Assembly: GCF_007830295.1 (NCBI RefSeq)
Contig: NZ_VLKC01000002.1
Span: 4,571,157 to 4,635,156, forward strand
Reading direction: 5' to 3'
Source of the DNA: Sporomusa sp. KB1
GTDB taxonomy: Bacteria; Bacillota; Negativicutes; Sporomusales; Sporomusaceae
DNA length: 64,000 nt
A program made the translations under genes and the position numbers. Under the pieces are notes generated by a model, which saw only the letters and a program-made list of their open reading frames with translations, was not told the origin of the DNA and did not search any database. Shown here one piece after another: positions 37,190-44,937 of this stretch (position 1 is the first letter of the stretch; the number at the start of each line of letters is the position of its first letter).

Positions 37190-37396
37190 ATGATTACCAA
37201 AAGCACTCCGATAATTGATGCATTACGCTCACATCCACAGGCACGCGAAATTTTCACCAGACACGGTATGGGCTGTATCGGTTGTATGGGCTCAATGACG
37301 GAAACGATCGAAAATGGTGCCAAGATGCATGATATTGATATTGAAGCACTACTTGCAGAATTAAATAGCCTGCTGGTGGAACCAGTAAAATTGTAA
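37190..37396 (+). CDS. DUF1858 redox-disulfide domain protein
   Basis: A 68-residue protein of the DUF1858 family (hybrid-cluster-protein-associated redox disulfide domain): STPIIDALRSHPQAREIF, then HGMGCIGCMGS with the CxxC motif. Such proteins occur in anaerobes beside redox and nitrosative-stress genes, with function unproven. The start is ATG 37190 after GGGGGG; an upstream ATG at 37172 overlaps that site. It lies one base upstream of recG. Confidence 0.86.
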   Translation: MITKSTPIIDALRSHPQAREIFTRHGMGCIGCMGSMTETIENGAKMHDIDIEALLAELNSLLVEPVKL

Positions 37397-37397
37397 G

Positions 37398-39470
37398 GTG
37401 ATTCTTATTCAAAACTTTTTGTCTGCTAAAATCCAATTTTTAAAAGGTGTAGGACCGGCAAATGCTGCTAAGCTCAACAAACTGGGGATTTATACTATTG
37501 GTCAGCTGCTGCAGCATTATCCGCGCCGGTATGAAGACCGGAGTACACTAAAATTAATTGGCGAGTTGACTGACGGATTGTATGAAAGCTTCCGGGCAGT
37601 TGTCATTAACATTAGTGACTTAAAATCACAGCGTGGCCTTAAAATAACCAAAATTACCGTCCGGGATCAATCCGGTATAGCGCAACTCACCTGGTTCAAC
37701 CAGGCCTATATGAAAAGCAAATATAAACCTGGTATGGAGCTTATTATATCAGGGAAAATTCAGCGTCGTCTCAATGTGGTTGAAGTAAATAAACCAGATA
37801 TTGAACTAGCCGCTGAATTTAATGCTGGTTCCGGGCACATTATCCCTGTTTATCCAACTACCGAAGATTTTCCCCAATGGCGCTGGCGAGCTCTTATCAT
37901 TCAAGCGCTGGAACTCTTTCAAAATGGTGCAGCTCCGGAAGTGGTCGAATCGCTGCCTGCAGATATAATAGCTGCTCACAAGCTTCTGAATCGTCAGCAA
38001 GCAGTAGTAAATATCCATTTGCCTGCAAATATGGAAATCCTAATTAATGCCCGTCGGCGCTTAGTATTTGAAGAATTATTCCTGTTGCAATGTGGGTTAG
38101 CCTATTTGAAGCAAAAAACCAAAGCTGGATTGAAGGGTGTTAAACATGCTCCTGACGGAGAGTTAGTGTCCAAAATTGAAAAAAGTCTGCCATTTACCCT
38201 AACTAATGACCAATTAAAAACATTACAGGAAATTAAAGCCGATATGGAAGATACTACTACCATGCAACGGCTGGTTCAAGGGGATGTCGGATCAGGAAAA
38301 ACAGTTATTGCTGCTATCGCCCTGGCTAAGACAGTCGAAAGTGGCTATCAAGGCGCGATGATGGCTCCAACTGAGATATTAGCCGAACAACACTATCATA
38401 CACTAGCTCAATTGTTGACTCCACAGGGTATTACAGTGGCGGTACTAACAGGGAAACTGACTCGCAGGGCAAGAGATAAAATCGTACACCATTTCAAGGA
38501 AGGCGTAATTGATATTGTTGTCGGTACCCACGCACTTATTCAAGATGATGTTGAATTTGCGCAGCTTGGCCTGGTAGTCACTGATGAGCAGCACCGGTTT
38601 GGTGTACGCCAACGGGCACGACTAGAAGCCAAAGGCAATCAACCAGATGTGCTTATCATGACGGCAACGCCTATTCCCCGAACAATGGCGCTTACTGTCT
38701 ATGGCGACCTTGATGTATCCGTTATTCGTCAGCTTCCGCCCGGACGACAGCCAATTGCTACTTATTCCCGCAGCAATAACCGCCGGAATAAGGTTTATCT
38801 TTTTGCTGTCGAACAAATCAAAGCTGGACGGCAGGTATATGTCGTATGTCCACTAGTTGATGAATCAGATAAAGTTGCCGCCCAATCGGCTGTAAAAATG
38901 CATGAAGAACTCTCAGCTACTTTTTTAAAAAACATTTCCTGCGGTCTACTGCATGGCAAAATGAAATCACAGGAAAAGGATGCTGTCATGGCATCCTTTT
39001 CCTGTGGTGAAATTAAAGCATTAATTGCTACAACAGTTATTGAAGTAGGTGTTAATGTACCTAATGCTACTGTCATGATTATTGAAGGAGCCGACCGCTT
39101 TGGTTTGGCACAACTCCACCAGCTGCGTGGCCGCGTTGGCCGGGGCGAGCACAAATCTTATTGTATTTTATTATCTGACAACACCAATGAAGAAACGGTG
39201 GAACGGCTTACCATTATGACCCAGGTAAATGATGGGTTTGTGCTTGCAGAAAAAGATTTGCTGTTACGCGGTCCGGGTCAGTTTTTTGGCACTAATCAGC
39301 ATGGCTTACCTGATTTAAAGATTGCTGATATCGTAAGAGATACCGATATTTTGCTGGAAGCCAGACGGGCAGCACAGCAGACAATTTGCTCAGCTGAGTA
39401 TTTAGACAAAGTATGGAAAACACTCCAGGATTGGTTTGGCGAAAAATTCAAAATGATATTTTGTAGATAA
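37398..39470 (+). CDS. recG: ATP-dependent DNA helicase RecG
   Basis: A 690-residue helicase that reverses stalled forks and processes recombination intermediates. It has the N-terminal wedge OB domain, Walker A GDVGSGKT, DEQHRFG (DExH), TATPIPRT and the RQ region LRGRVGRGEHKSYC. The start is uncertain. GTG 37398 overlaps a good Shine-Dalgarno match, AGGTGAT (37396-37402), whose best-spaced codon is an ATT at 37407; a TTG at 37419 is also in frame. The protein core is unaffected. Confidence 0.95.
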   Translation: MILIQNFLSAKIQFLKGVGPANAAKLNKLGIYTIGQLLQHYPRRYEDRSTLKLIGELTDGLYESFRAVVINISDLKSQRGLKITKITVRDQSGIAQLTWFNQAYMKSKYKPGMELIISGKIQRRLNVVEVNKPDIELAAEFNAGSGHIIPVYPTTEDFPQWRWRALIIQALELFQNGAAPEVVESLPADIIAAHKLLNRQQAVVNIHLPANMEILINARRRLVFEELFLLQCGLAYLKQKTKAGLKGVKHAPDGELVSKIEKSLPFTLTNDQLKTLQEIKADMEDTTTMQRLVQGDVGSGKTVIAAIALAKTVESGYQGAMMAPTEILAEQHYHTLAQLLTPQGITVAVLTGKLTRRARDKIVHHFKEGVIDIVVGTHALIQDDVEFAQLGLVVTDEQHRFGVRQRARLEAKGNQPDVLIMTATPIPRTMALTVYGDLDVSVIRQLPPGRQPIATYSRSNNRRNKVYLFAVEQIKAGRQVYVVCPLVDESDKVAAQSAVKMHEELSATFLKNISCGLLHGKMKSQEKDAVMASFSCGEIKALIATTVIEVGVNVPNATVMIIEGADRFGLAQLHQLRGRVGRGEHKSYCILLSDNTNEETVERLTIMTQVNDGFVLAEKDLLLRGPGQFFGTNQHGLPDLKIADIVRDTDILLEARRAAQQTICSAEYLDKVWKTLQDWFGEKFKMIFCR

Positions 39471-39486
39471 AAGAAAGCAAAAAAGG

Positions 39487-39504
39487 GACGGCCCGCAGGC
39501 CGTC
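39487..39504 (-). terminator. GC-rich hairpin after recG, T tract on the - strand
   Basis: GACGGCC (39487-39493), loop CGCA, GGCCGTC (39498-39504). The A tract on its left (39478-39484) gives terminator form only for - strand transcripts. No - strand gene is nearby, so the role is unclear. Confidence 0.45.
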
Positions 39505-39653
39505 AATTATGGGAGAGGAGAAAATTTACATTCATAATATTGGCATTCTAGACAATATTTATACATGGTTTCACTAAATATTTTAAAAAGATTCTTATTT
39601 TTTTTGCACCCTCGCGCACACTAAAGATAAATAACAGTGAGGAGTGGTGCAAA

Positions 39654-39854
39654 ATGGAACAGTACACACAAAACCAGCTTAGAAGTATTGCCGAAGAATG
39701 TCAGGAGTTTGAACATATTATCAATGCTATGGGGTATGGATATTCACTTCTAAACGTATCAGCTGAAGATTTTAGTCGACGCTGTACTGATTGTACCAAT
39801 TGGCTAGGTGGCTCGTGTACGATTTTCCAAAATGAAATTTCTCAATGGAAATAG
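39654..39854 (+). CDS. Small Cys-rich protein of unknown function
   Basis: A 66-residue protein with an N-terminal helical half (QLRSIAEECQEFEHIINAMG) and a C-terminal CTDCTNWLGGSC motif, which could hold a metal or Fe-S cluster. I do not recognise the family. The start follows GTGAGGAGTGGTGCAAA, and a strong terminator follows at 39860, so it looks like a genuine single-gene unit. Confidence 0.7.
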   Translation: MEQYTQNQLRSIAEECQEFEHIINAMGYGYSLLNVSAEDFSRRCTDCTNWLGGSCTIFQNEISQWK

Positions 39855-39859
39855 ACCTT

Positions 39860-39888
39860 AAACGGCGCTGCCTTACAGCGCTGTTTTT
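39860..39888 (+). terminator. Terminator after the small Cys-rich gene
   Basis: AAACGGCGCTG (39860-39870) pairs with CAGCGCTGTTT (39876-39886) with one G-T pair, loop CCTTA, then T residues. It lies 20 bases upstream of the TVP38 gene. Confidence 0.82.
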
Positions 39889-39907
39889 AGAGAACAGGAT
39901 GGTATTA

Positions 39908-40567
39908 ATGAACAAACTATTGGGTTGGCTGGCTATTGCAGCAATGATTGGGTTAACATACATGTGGCAGCCTGAATTTTTTCATCATGCATATGGAATT
40001 ATAGAGAGAGGCGATATTGCAGCGTTAGCTGAATATCTTCGCTCTTTTGGTGCTAGCTCTGTTTTTATCACAATTATTTTATTTGTAATCATGACCTTTA
40101 CAATTGTTTTTCCGTTTATGATTTTGTCAGGCGCAGCAGGTATTGTCTTTGGACTTTTCTGGGGTACAATCATTTCCTGGGCTGGTGAAGTCACCGGTGC
40201 ACTAGTGATGTTTGTATTTGCCCGCTATTTCTTTCGGCATACTGTTGAAGGTTGGATTAGGAAAAGCCGTTATTTGAAACAGGTGGACGATTATAGTGCC
40301 GAAAATGGGTTTAAGGCCCTATTATTTGCCAGATTATTACCACTGGCCCCCTCAGGTATTATTACTGCCATAGCGGCGATTAGCCGAATGTCGTTTAAGG
40401 ATTTTTGGTGGGCGACGCTAATCGGAAAATTGCCGCCAGTTATTATCAAAGTTCTGCTTGGCCATGATATCGTTTTTGCAGGCGAAAACATGGGAAGGCT
40501 ACTATTTATTATTGTCATTGTTGTCCTTGTTTACGCCATCCTCTGGTGGCGGAGAAGAAGAAAATAA
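39908..40567 (+). CDS. TVP38/TMEM64-family membrane protein
   Basis: A 219-residue protein with about five hydrophobic helices and the SNARE-associated (DedA-like) motif GAAGIVFGLFWGTIISWAGE, then FARLLPLAPSGI. The relatives are implicated in lipid scrambling or export, but the substrate is not established here. The start is taken as ATG 39908; ATG 39899 is also in frame. Its last 66 bases overlap the convergent HipA-like gene. Confidence 0.88.
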   Translation: MNKLLGWLAIAAMIGLTYMWQPEFFHHAYGIIERGDIAALAEYLRSFGASSVFITIILFVIMTFTIVFPFMILSGAAGIVFGLFWGTIISWAGEVTGALVMFVFARYFFRHTVEGWIRKSRYLKQVDDYSAENGFKALLFARLLPLAPSGIITAIAAISRMSFKDFWWATLIGKLPPVIIKVLLGHDIVFAGENMGRLLFIIVIVVLVYAILWWRRRRK

Positions 40568-41353
40568 CCATCTTCGGCCACCACGGCTGCGAGGAATAAG
40601 CCGGCAGAGTTTTTCCCAGATTTCACCAGCCATATCCCGTCGCATTTTGGTATAGTCGGCCAAAGCCAGACGCTCTGTTTCACCAGGCAGCCATTCATGA
40701 GGAATTTCTTCCACGATGCAGTCAATCTGTTTATCACTAATCTTTTTTACTAACTCAATGTAGGGAACAAAATCTTGGGGAGTAAGAAGGTCTTTAAGTA
40801 AATTTCGATAATGCTGATAATAATACGTTTTTATTTTTGTTCCCAAGTTTTGAAAAGATTCAATAGTCCAGCGACTGGATCGAAACAAATGTGAATTATC
40901 TATCGCATAGATTCTATATTGTTCATCTTCAAGTCTAAGTAACAGGTTTTTTTGATTTTTAGCGCGATCTGCATTATGAAACATATGGTCAAACAACACA
41001 ACTCCAGCCATTTCTGATACATTAATTGCTTTGCATAATCGGTTTTTGCCAACATATTCTGCGTGAGTCAGATAGAGAGAGGCGAAATCCAGTCCTGGTT
41101 CTAAGCCGATATCCATCAAAGCAGGATTTTCCTGTAACAGCTGTTCACCAATTTCAATAATATCGCTGGGCGGAAAGCATAAACCCATGAGTGCACCAAT
41201 CTTAGCTGCCAATAATTCGCTTACTAATACCCTGGAGCCTAGTCGATTATTTTGGAATTTTACTACATAGATATTTCCATCATGAGCGCGAAAAAACTGA
41301 GGCAAAGTGACCCCAACGCCCACTTTGCCCAAATACTCTATCGCCATGAGCAT
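40502..41353 (-). CDS. HipA-like kinase domain protein
   Basis: A 283-residue protein resembling the stand-alone HipA-like kinase group: an N-terminal nucleotide-binding region (GVGVTLPQFFRAHDGNIYVVKF) and a central AIDNSHLF that may carry a metal Asp. It lacks a HipB antitoxin partner next door, so it need not be a toxin. The ATG at 41353 follows GGGAGG. Its Arg/Ser-rich tail overlaps the 3' end of the TVP38 gene by 66 bases on the other strand, a real convergent overlap if both stops are right. Confidence 0.72.
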   Translation of the reverse strand: MLMAIEYLGKVGVGVTLPQFFRAHDGNIYVVKFQNNRLGSRVLVSELLAAKIGALMGLCFPPSDIIEIGEQLLQENPALMDIGLEPGLDFASLYLTHAEYVGKNRLCKAINVSEMAGVVLFDHMFHNADRAKNQKNLLLRLEDEQYRIYAIDNSHLFRSSRWTIESFQNLGTKIKTYYYQHYRNLLKDLLTPQDFVPYIELVKKISDKQIDCIVEEIPHEWLPGETERLALADYTKMRRDMAGEIWEKLCRLIPRSRGGRRWLFSSSPPPEDGVNKDNNDNNK

Positions 41354-41386
41354 ACCGCTCAGCCTCCCACAATATAAATATAGTTA

Positions 41387-41424
41387 TAAGAAAAAGGACC
41401 CGGTAAAAAATTCACCGAGTCTTT
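41387..41424 (-). terminator. Terminator of the LSm-like repeat gene
   Basis: GACCCGGT and ACCGAGTC (about 41397-41421) pair with one mismatch, extended by A-T pairs, giving a T-rich tail on the - strand. Confidence 0.65.
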
Positions 41425-41481
41425 TACCCTAATAGCAGTATAAAATTTACCAAGCTTTACATCATACCGATGTTGCGGAAG

Positions 41482-42060
41482 TTAACAGCATTCTGCTGAG
41501 CGGGATACGGATGTTATTGCTTCAAGATTAATTACGGCTGTGCTTACCACACTGTCAGAGATTCCTGAAGAGGTTGCCGGACCAAAAATCTCATCAACCG
41601 ATATAAATGCCAGTTCATCATCGACATTGCCCAGTGTTCCTTGAAATATGAAACCACCAAGGGTTGTAATTACTACAAGATCACCGATCATGCGCCTTAA
41701 AAGGCAGATCAATTCGTGGCTCTCCTGACGCTCACTTGCTTCGGTTCTTTGTGAGACAGCAGCAGTAGTAGTACTATTGTCAAAAGGACTTGTCTTTACT
41801 CCCGTAGCTTTGGCGACGATTTGCCACAAATCAAGATTAAGGAATCTTACATCCACAACCTCTCCGCCAGGAGAAAGAATCTCTACGTTCGAATCCGCTT
41901 CAATGGCTGGCGATAAAAAGGCTATACGGCAGTCATCAACTTTTTGCAGATTGCCAAAATAAACTATACCATCAAAACCAAACAATAATACGTCAGTGTT
42001 TAACTCATGTTCGAGTTCTTTAATTAAGCATTCGTTGCGGAGCTCTCTGAATATGCCCAT
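41482..42060 (-). CDS. Protein with tandem LSm/SH3-like repeat
   Basis: A 192-residue protein with two related segments. Residues 23-50 (DVLLFGFDGIVYFGNLQKVDD, then RIAFLS) align with 127-154 (DLVVITTLGGFIFQGTLGNVDD, then ELAFIS), both preceded by a similar helix. This strand-turn-strand pattern resembles Sm-like or SH3-like barrels. The linker (about 85-115) is Ser/Thr rich, and the protein ends in two Cys. I know no named family. The ATG lies after GAAGGGGGTC. It is a single gene with its own terminator. Confidence 0.7.
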   Translation of the reverse strand: MGIFRELRNECLIKELEHELNTDVLLFGFDGIVYFGNLQKVDDCRIAFLSPAIEADSNVEILSPGGEVVDVRFLNLDLWQIVAKATGVKTSPFDNSTTTAAVSQRTEASERQESHELICLLRRMIGDLVVITTLGGFIFQGTLGNVDDELAFISVDEIFGPATSSGISDSVVSTAVINLEAITSVSRSAECC

Positions 42061-42255
42061 AAGTAGACCCCCTTCAATATATCTGATAAACAGGTATGTT
42101 ACTATACTGTATGAGCAGTAGCAGCAAAATGTTACTCGCGAATGGTTTTATGTCAGGCTAGTGAATAAAAAGTTTACTGTTGCAGGGATTCTTGCTTTTG
42201 ATAAAGAAAATACTAGTTGCAAGTGAAAGCAAAATATCATGAGGAGGTGACTCAT

Positions 42256-42441
42256 ATGCCAATCGTACAAATCGACTTGATTGAAGGTCGTTCCTTAGAC
42301 CAAAAACGGGAAATGGTAAAAAAAGTAACTGAAGCCATTGTTGATACAGCCAAATGTCCACCGGAAGCTGTAACGATCGTGGTTCGCGAAGCTCCTGCCC
42401 AACATATTGGTAAAGCAGGTGTATTAGCCTCTGACAGATAA
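42256..42441 (+). CDS. 4-oxalocrotonate tautomerase family protein
   Basis: A 61-residue protein. After Met removal it starts with Pro1, the catalytic base of the tautomerase superfamily (MPIVQIDLIEGRS, DQKREMVKKVTEAIV). The substrate is unknown; small 4-OT homologues are common in anaerobic bacteria. The start is ATG 42256 with a near-perfect GAGGAGGTGA site six bases upstream; an upstream start at 42217 was rejected because it would bury Pro1. A stem-loop follows at 42444-42476. Confidence 0.93.
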   Translation: MPIVQIDLIEGRSLDQKREMVKKVTEAIVDTAKCPPEAVTIVVREAPAQHIGKAGVLASDR

Positions 42442-42443
42442 AA

Positions 42444-42476
42444 GAGTAAGCCATTTCATAAATCAATGGCTTACTC
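42444..42476 (+). terminator. Stem-loop after the tautomerase gene
   Basis: GAGTAAGCCATT (42444-42455) pairs perfectly with AATGGCTTACTC (42465-42476). There is no clear T tract, so it may be an mRNA stabiliser or weak terminator. Confidence 0.5.
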
Positions 42477-42497
42477 TCTAAAAAGGTGGTGCCTTAT

Positions 42498-42986
42498 ATG
42501 CTGCCGCTGCATTTTGCGATTGAACTTGAAACAGTGATAAACAGTCAGTTAACAAAGCTAGCTGCTCCAGCTGCTATTATACCGGTAATCACGCTTATCC
42601 ATAACTGTCAAATGAATTTTTTGGAGTTGTTATCAGCCGCCAGCACAATAAATATCGACATAGCTCCGTATCCGCTGGTAGCAGAGGACCAATTACTTGG
42701 CTCAGATACCTCCTGGCAACAACTTACTTTACATACCGATGCCACTAACGCCAGTTTGCAGGTATTTACAACTCTGTGGCCTATCTACATGGCAACCGAT
42801 AAGACAGTCCAATTTTACCAACAGGCAGCTGCGAACAGCGCCCAGCCTCAGACTCGATTATTCTTTAGTTCCCTTAGTCATGTAAAGAAGATTTTGTGCA
42901 GAAGATTGAATGGTATTATCCAGATATACTATAACCACTACTGGGGAGAGCTCGGGTTTGCACCGTTTGTACTGGGAAAGGATTAG
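42498..42986 (+). CDS. Unknown protein, possibly ferritin-like
   Basis: A 162-residue, mostly helical protein. The second half (TVQFYQQAAANSAQPQTRLFFSS, then SHVKKILCRRL) has the helix spacing of a rubrerythrin/ferritin-like fold, but the usual metal-ligand Glu/His pattern is not seen. The start is ATG 42498 after AAAAGGTGG. The gene ends 4 bases inside the convergent fixX. I do not know its function; the fold is only a suggestion. Confidence 0.6.
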   Translation: MLPLHFAIELETVINSQLTKLAAPAAIIPVITLIHNCQMNFLELLSAASTINIDIAPYPLVAEDQLLGSDTSWQQLTLHTDATNASLQVFTTLWPIYMATDKTVQFYQQAAANSAQPQTRLFFSSLSHVKKILCRRLNGIIQIYYNHYWGELGFAPFVLGKD

Positions 42987-43267
42987 CCTTCCCAGTACGC
43001 CACTCCCATACCTCCTGGCGGATACTCAAACAGGATGTTGTCAAACCGGCAAATTAGCCGGCAGGCACCGCATTCAACACATTGCTTATAATGTACTAGT
43101 ATGGGACTGCCTGCTTGGCAGTCCCATTTAAATACGCCGGTAGGACAGATAGTTAGGCATTGCTTCTCTTCACAGGTAAGGCAGTGTTCCTGATTATGTA
43201 CAGCAACATGCTGAATGCTGTTATCTGGATTAAAATGTATGAGCATAATTTTATCCTGTAGTTGCAT
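42983..43267 (-). CDS. fixX: FixX-type ferredoxin-like protein
   Basis: A 94-residue protein with two Cys clusters: CLTCEEKQCLTICP and CVECGACRLIC. This is the FixX pattern, which takes electrons from an ETF system toward a flavoprotein or acceptor. The start is ATG 43267, with AAGGTGAT seven bases upstream, sharing one base with the fixC stop. The start at 43294 is less supported. Confidence 0.9.
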   Translation of the reverse strand: MQLQDKIMLIHFNPDNSIQHVAVHNQEHCLTCEEKQCLTICPTGVFKWDCQAGSPILVHYKQCVECGACRLICRFDNILFEYPPGGMGVAYWEG

Positions 43268-44646
43268 TAACGAATCACCTTCCACGTTTTCCAAACATCG
43301 GACAATATCTTCAAGACCGGCTGCATGCTTGTTATTTTTTTGTACACCATAAGCCTCTTGGCCCGTTTGGGCATTGTATATACCCGCGCAACCTGATAAG
43401 CCGCTTCGTTTCCCATGCGGGAATAAAGATCAAAAGCATAGGGGATATTGCGCATTAGTGCAGCAGCACCGGCATTAGCTTGTAAATCTTGTATAATGAA
43501 GCTTTCTTGCAAGAGCTTGGTATATAAAGACAGCTTACCTACCGAATAATCCCGGCTAATCTTTGCCGCATAGACGGCTTTGGCCGCATAAAAGCCAGAC
43601 CACATTGCAAGGTTTATGCCATGCGTACCATTGACCAATGAACCAGCATCACCAATAATCACCAGGCCGGGATGTACCAATGGGGGAATAGCGTTATAAC
43701 CCCCCTCAGGAATTAATGAGCCGCCATATTCAATAGTCTGGCCCCCAGCAATCAACCGTTTGATGTGGGGGTGTTTTTTTATGCGTTCTAAGAGGTCATT
43801 GGGGTTGAAGCCTGCTTGGGCAAAACTGGCTACCGCCATGCCTACACTGATATTAATACTGTCGCTAAAGGTATGTATGGAACCAGTGCCGTTAAATCCA
43901 GCAGTAGGATAACCAAGCAACCCGATTATTGTGCCTTGACCTGGCAGCAAATTAAATCTTTCTTCAATCAGACTTGAAGGCAGGGCAATAGTCTCTTTTA
44001 CATATAGAGACATGTTTTCCGGTGTTACCCGGGGCACCAGTCCTGAACGTTCCGCCAACAAAGAATTAGCGCCATCTGCCAGAATGATGATATCGGCCAA
44101 ATACTTACCATCATTTTGCGTTAGTACACCTCCAGCCAGACCATTCTCGTTAAATACGGCTTGCTTTACCGTATGGTTGAAAAGTATTTGCGCGCCAGCT
44201 TCCGTTGCTTTGCCAGCCAGCCACTTATAGAGGTTAACACGCTTAACAGAAAATTTGTTGTAAGGTGCGGCGGCAAGCCGGTCGCTCTGAAACCTTGAAG
44301 AAAGAACAGAATCCTCAGTCATCAACCAATAGGCTTGATCAGTGATAATTCGTTCACAATGACACTCTTCCCAAAAGTTAGGGAAAAGTTTATGGGTAGG
44401 CTCAGCCATAATACTGGCGCCGCCGCAATTTTTGGCCCCGGCATAAGGGCCGCGTTCCAGGACAAGCACGTTAAGACCGTCACGAGCCAGAAAATAAGCC
44501 GCTGTTAATCCGGCTGGACCGGCCCCGGCTACAATAACGTCATATTTTTTTTCAGCGATGGCAGTATCCTGATTTTCTGTTTGTAAGCTGCTGATTTTAT
44601 CTGGTATTTTGTGTGGTCTTTTAGCCTCATACCAATGCTTTAACAT
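43267..44646 (-). CDS. fixC: FixC-type flavoprotein oxidoreductase
   Basis: A 459-residue FAD protein of the ETF:quinone oxidoreductase / geranylgeranyl reductase group, with DVIVAGAGPAGLTAAYFLA (Rossmann) and a GDAGSLVNGTHGINLAM region near the C-terminus. It pairs with FixX next door. The chosen start, ATG 44646 after GGGTGAG, gives an unusually long N-terminal segment before the FAD site; ATG 44703 is a longer alternative. No fixA or fixB (ETF) genes are visible here, so the electron donor must lie elsewhere. Confidence 0.88.
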   Translation of the reverse strand: MLKHWYEAKRPHKIPDKISSLQTENQDTAIAEKKYDVIVAGAGPAGLTAAYFLARDGLNVLVLERGPYAGAKNCGGASIMAEPTHKLFPNFWEECHCERIITDQAYWLMTEDSVLSSRFQSDRLAAAPYNKFSVKRVNLYKWLAGKATEAGAQILFNHTVKQAVFNENGLAGGVLTQNDGKYLADIIILADGANSLLAERSGLVPRVTPENMSLYVKETIALPSSLIEERFNLLPGQGTIIGLLGYPTAGFNGTGSIHTFSDSINISVGMAVASFAQAGFNPNDLLERIKKHPHIKRLIAGGQTIEYGGSLIPEGGYNAIPPLVHPGLVIIGDAGSLVNGTHGINLAMWSGFYAAKAVYAAKISRDYSVGKLSLYTKLLQESFIIQDLQANAGAAALMRNIPYAFDLYSRMGNEAAYQVARVYTMPKRAKRLMVYKKITSMQPVLKILSDVWKTWKVIR

Positions 44647-44770
44647 ATACTCACCCAGCTTTAGTTTACGCTTAATGAGGAATATATATTTAGGGGCGCG
44701 CATACCAACGCATTATAAAGAAAATAGCTGTTAATAATCAATATTCTCAGATAATTTGTTAAAACAAGAA

Positions 44771-44799
44771 TTGCATCCTCCCAAACTATCCTGTATCAT
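44771..44799 (+). promoter_or_regulatory. Promoter of the c-di-AMP riboswitch transcript
   Basis: TTGCAT (44771-44776) and TATCAT (44794-44799) are spaced 17 bases. The expected start, near 44806, coincides with the first base of riboswitch P1. Confidence 0.65.
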
Positions 44800-44804
44800 A
44801 ACAG

Positions 44805-44919
44805 CATGCCGAATTTCCTAATGAAATAGGAAAATGGGGGAACCATTTATGGGGTGAATCCGCGATTGCGGTAGGGATTTCCCTTTGTCCCGAACCCGTC
44901 AGCTAACCTCGTAGGCATT
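44805..44919 (+). promoter_or_regulatory. c-di-AMP (ydaO/yuaA) riboswitch
   Basis: The conserved blocks GGGGGAACC, ATGGGGTGAATC, GTAGGGA and CCCGAACCCGTCAGCTAACCTCGTAGGC are all present. ATGCC (44806-44810) pairs with GGCAT (44914-44918) as P1. c-di-AMP binding usually turns off wall hydrolases and K+ or osmolyte uptake; here the downstream gene is a cell-wall 3D-domain protein. Confidence 0.95.
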
Positions 44920-44937
44920 TAGAAAGGGGTGTTTTAT

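Noticed and set aside
40502-41353. HipAB toxin-antitoxin system
   Set aside because: There is no HipB-like helix-turn-helix gene beside it, so only a stand-alone HipA-like kinase is supported.
42217-42255. Longer start of the tautomerase gene
   Set aside because: It would place residues before the catalytic Pro1; ATG 42256 with a strong ribosome site is correct.
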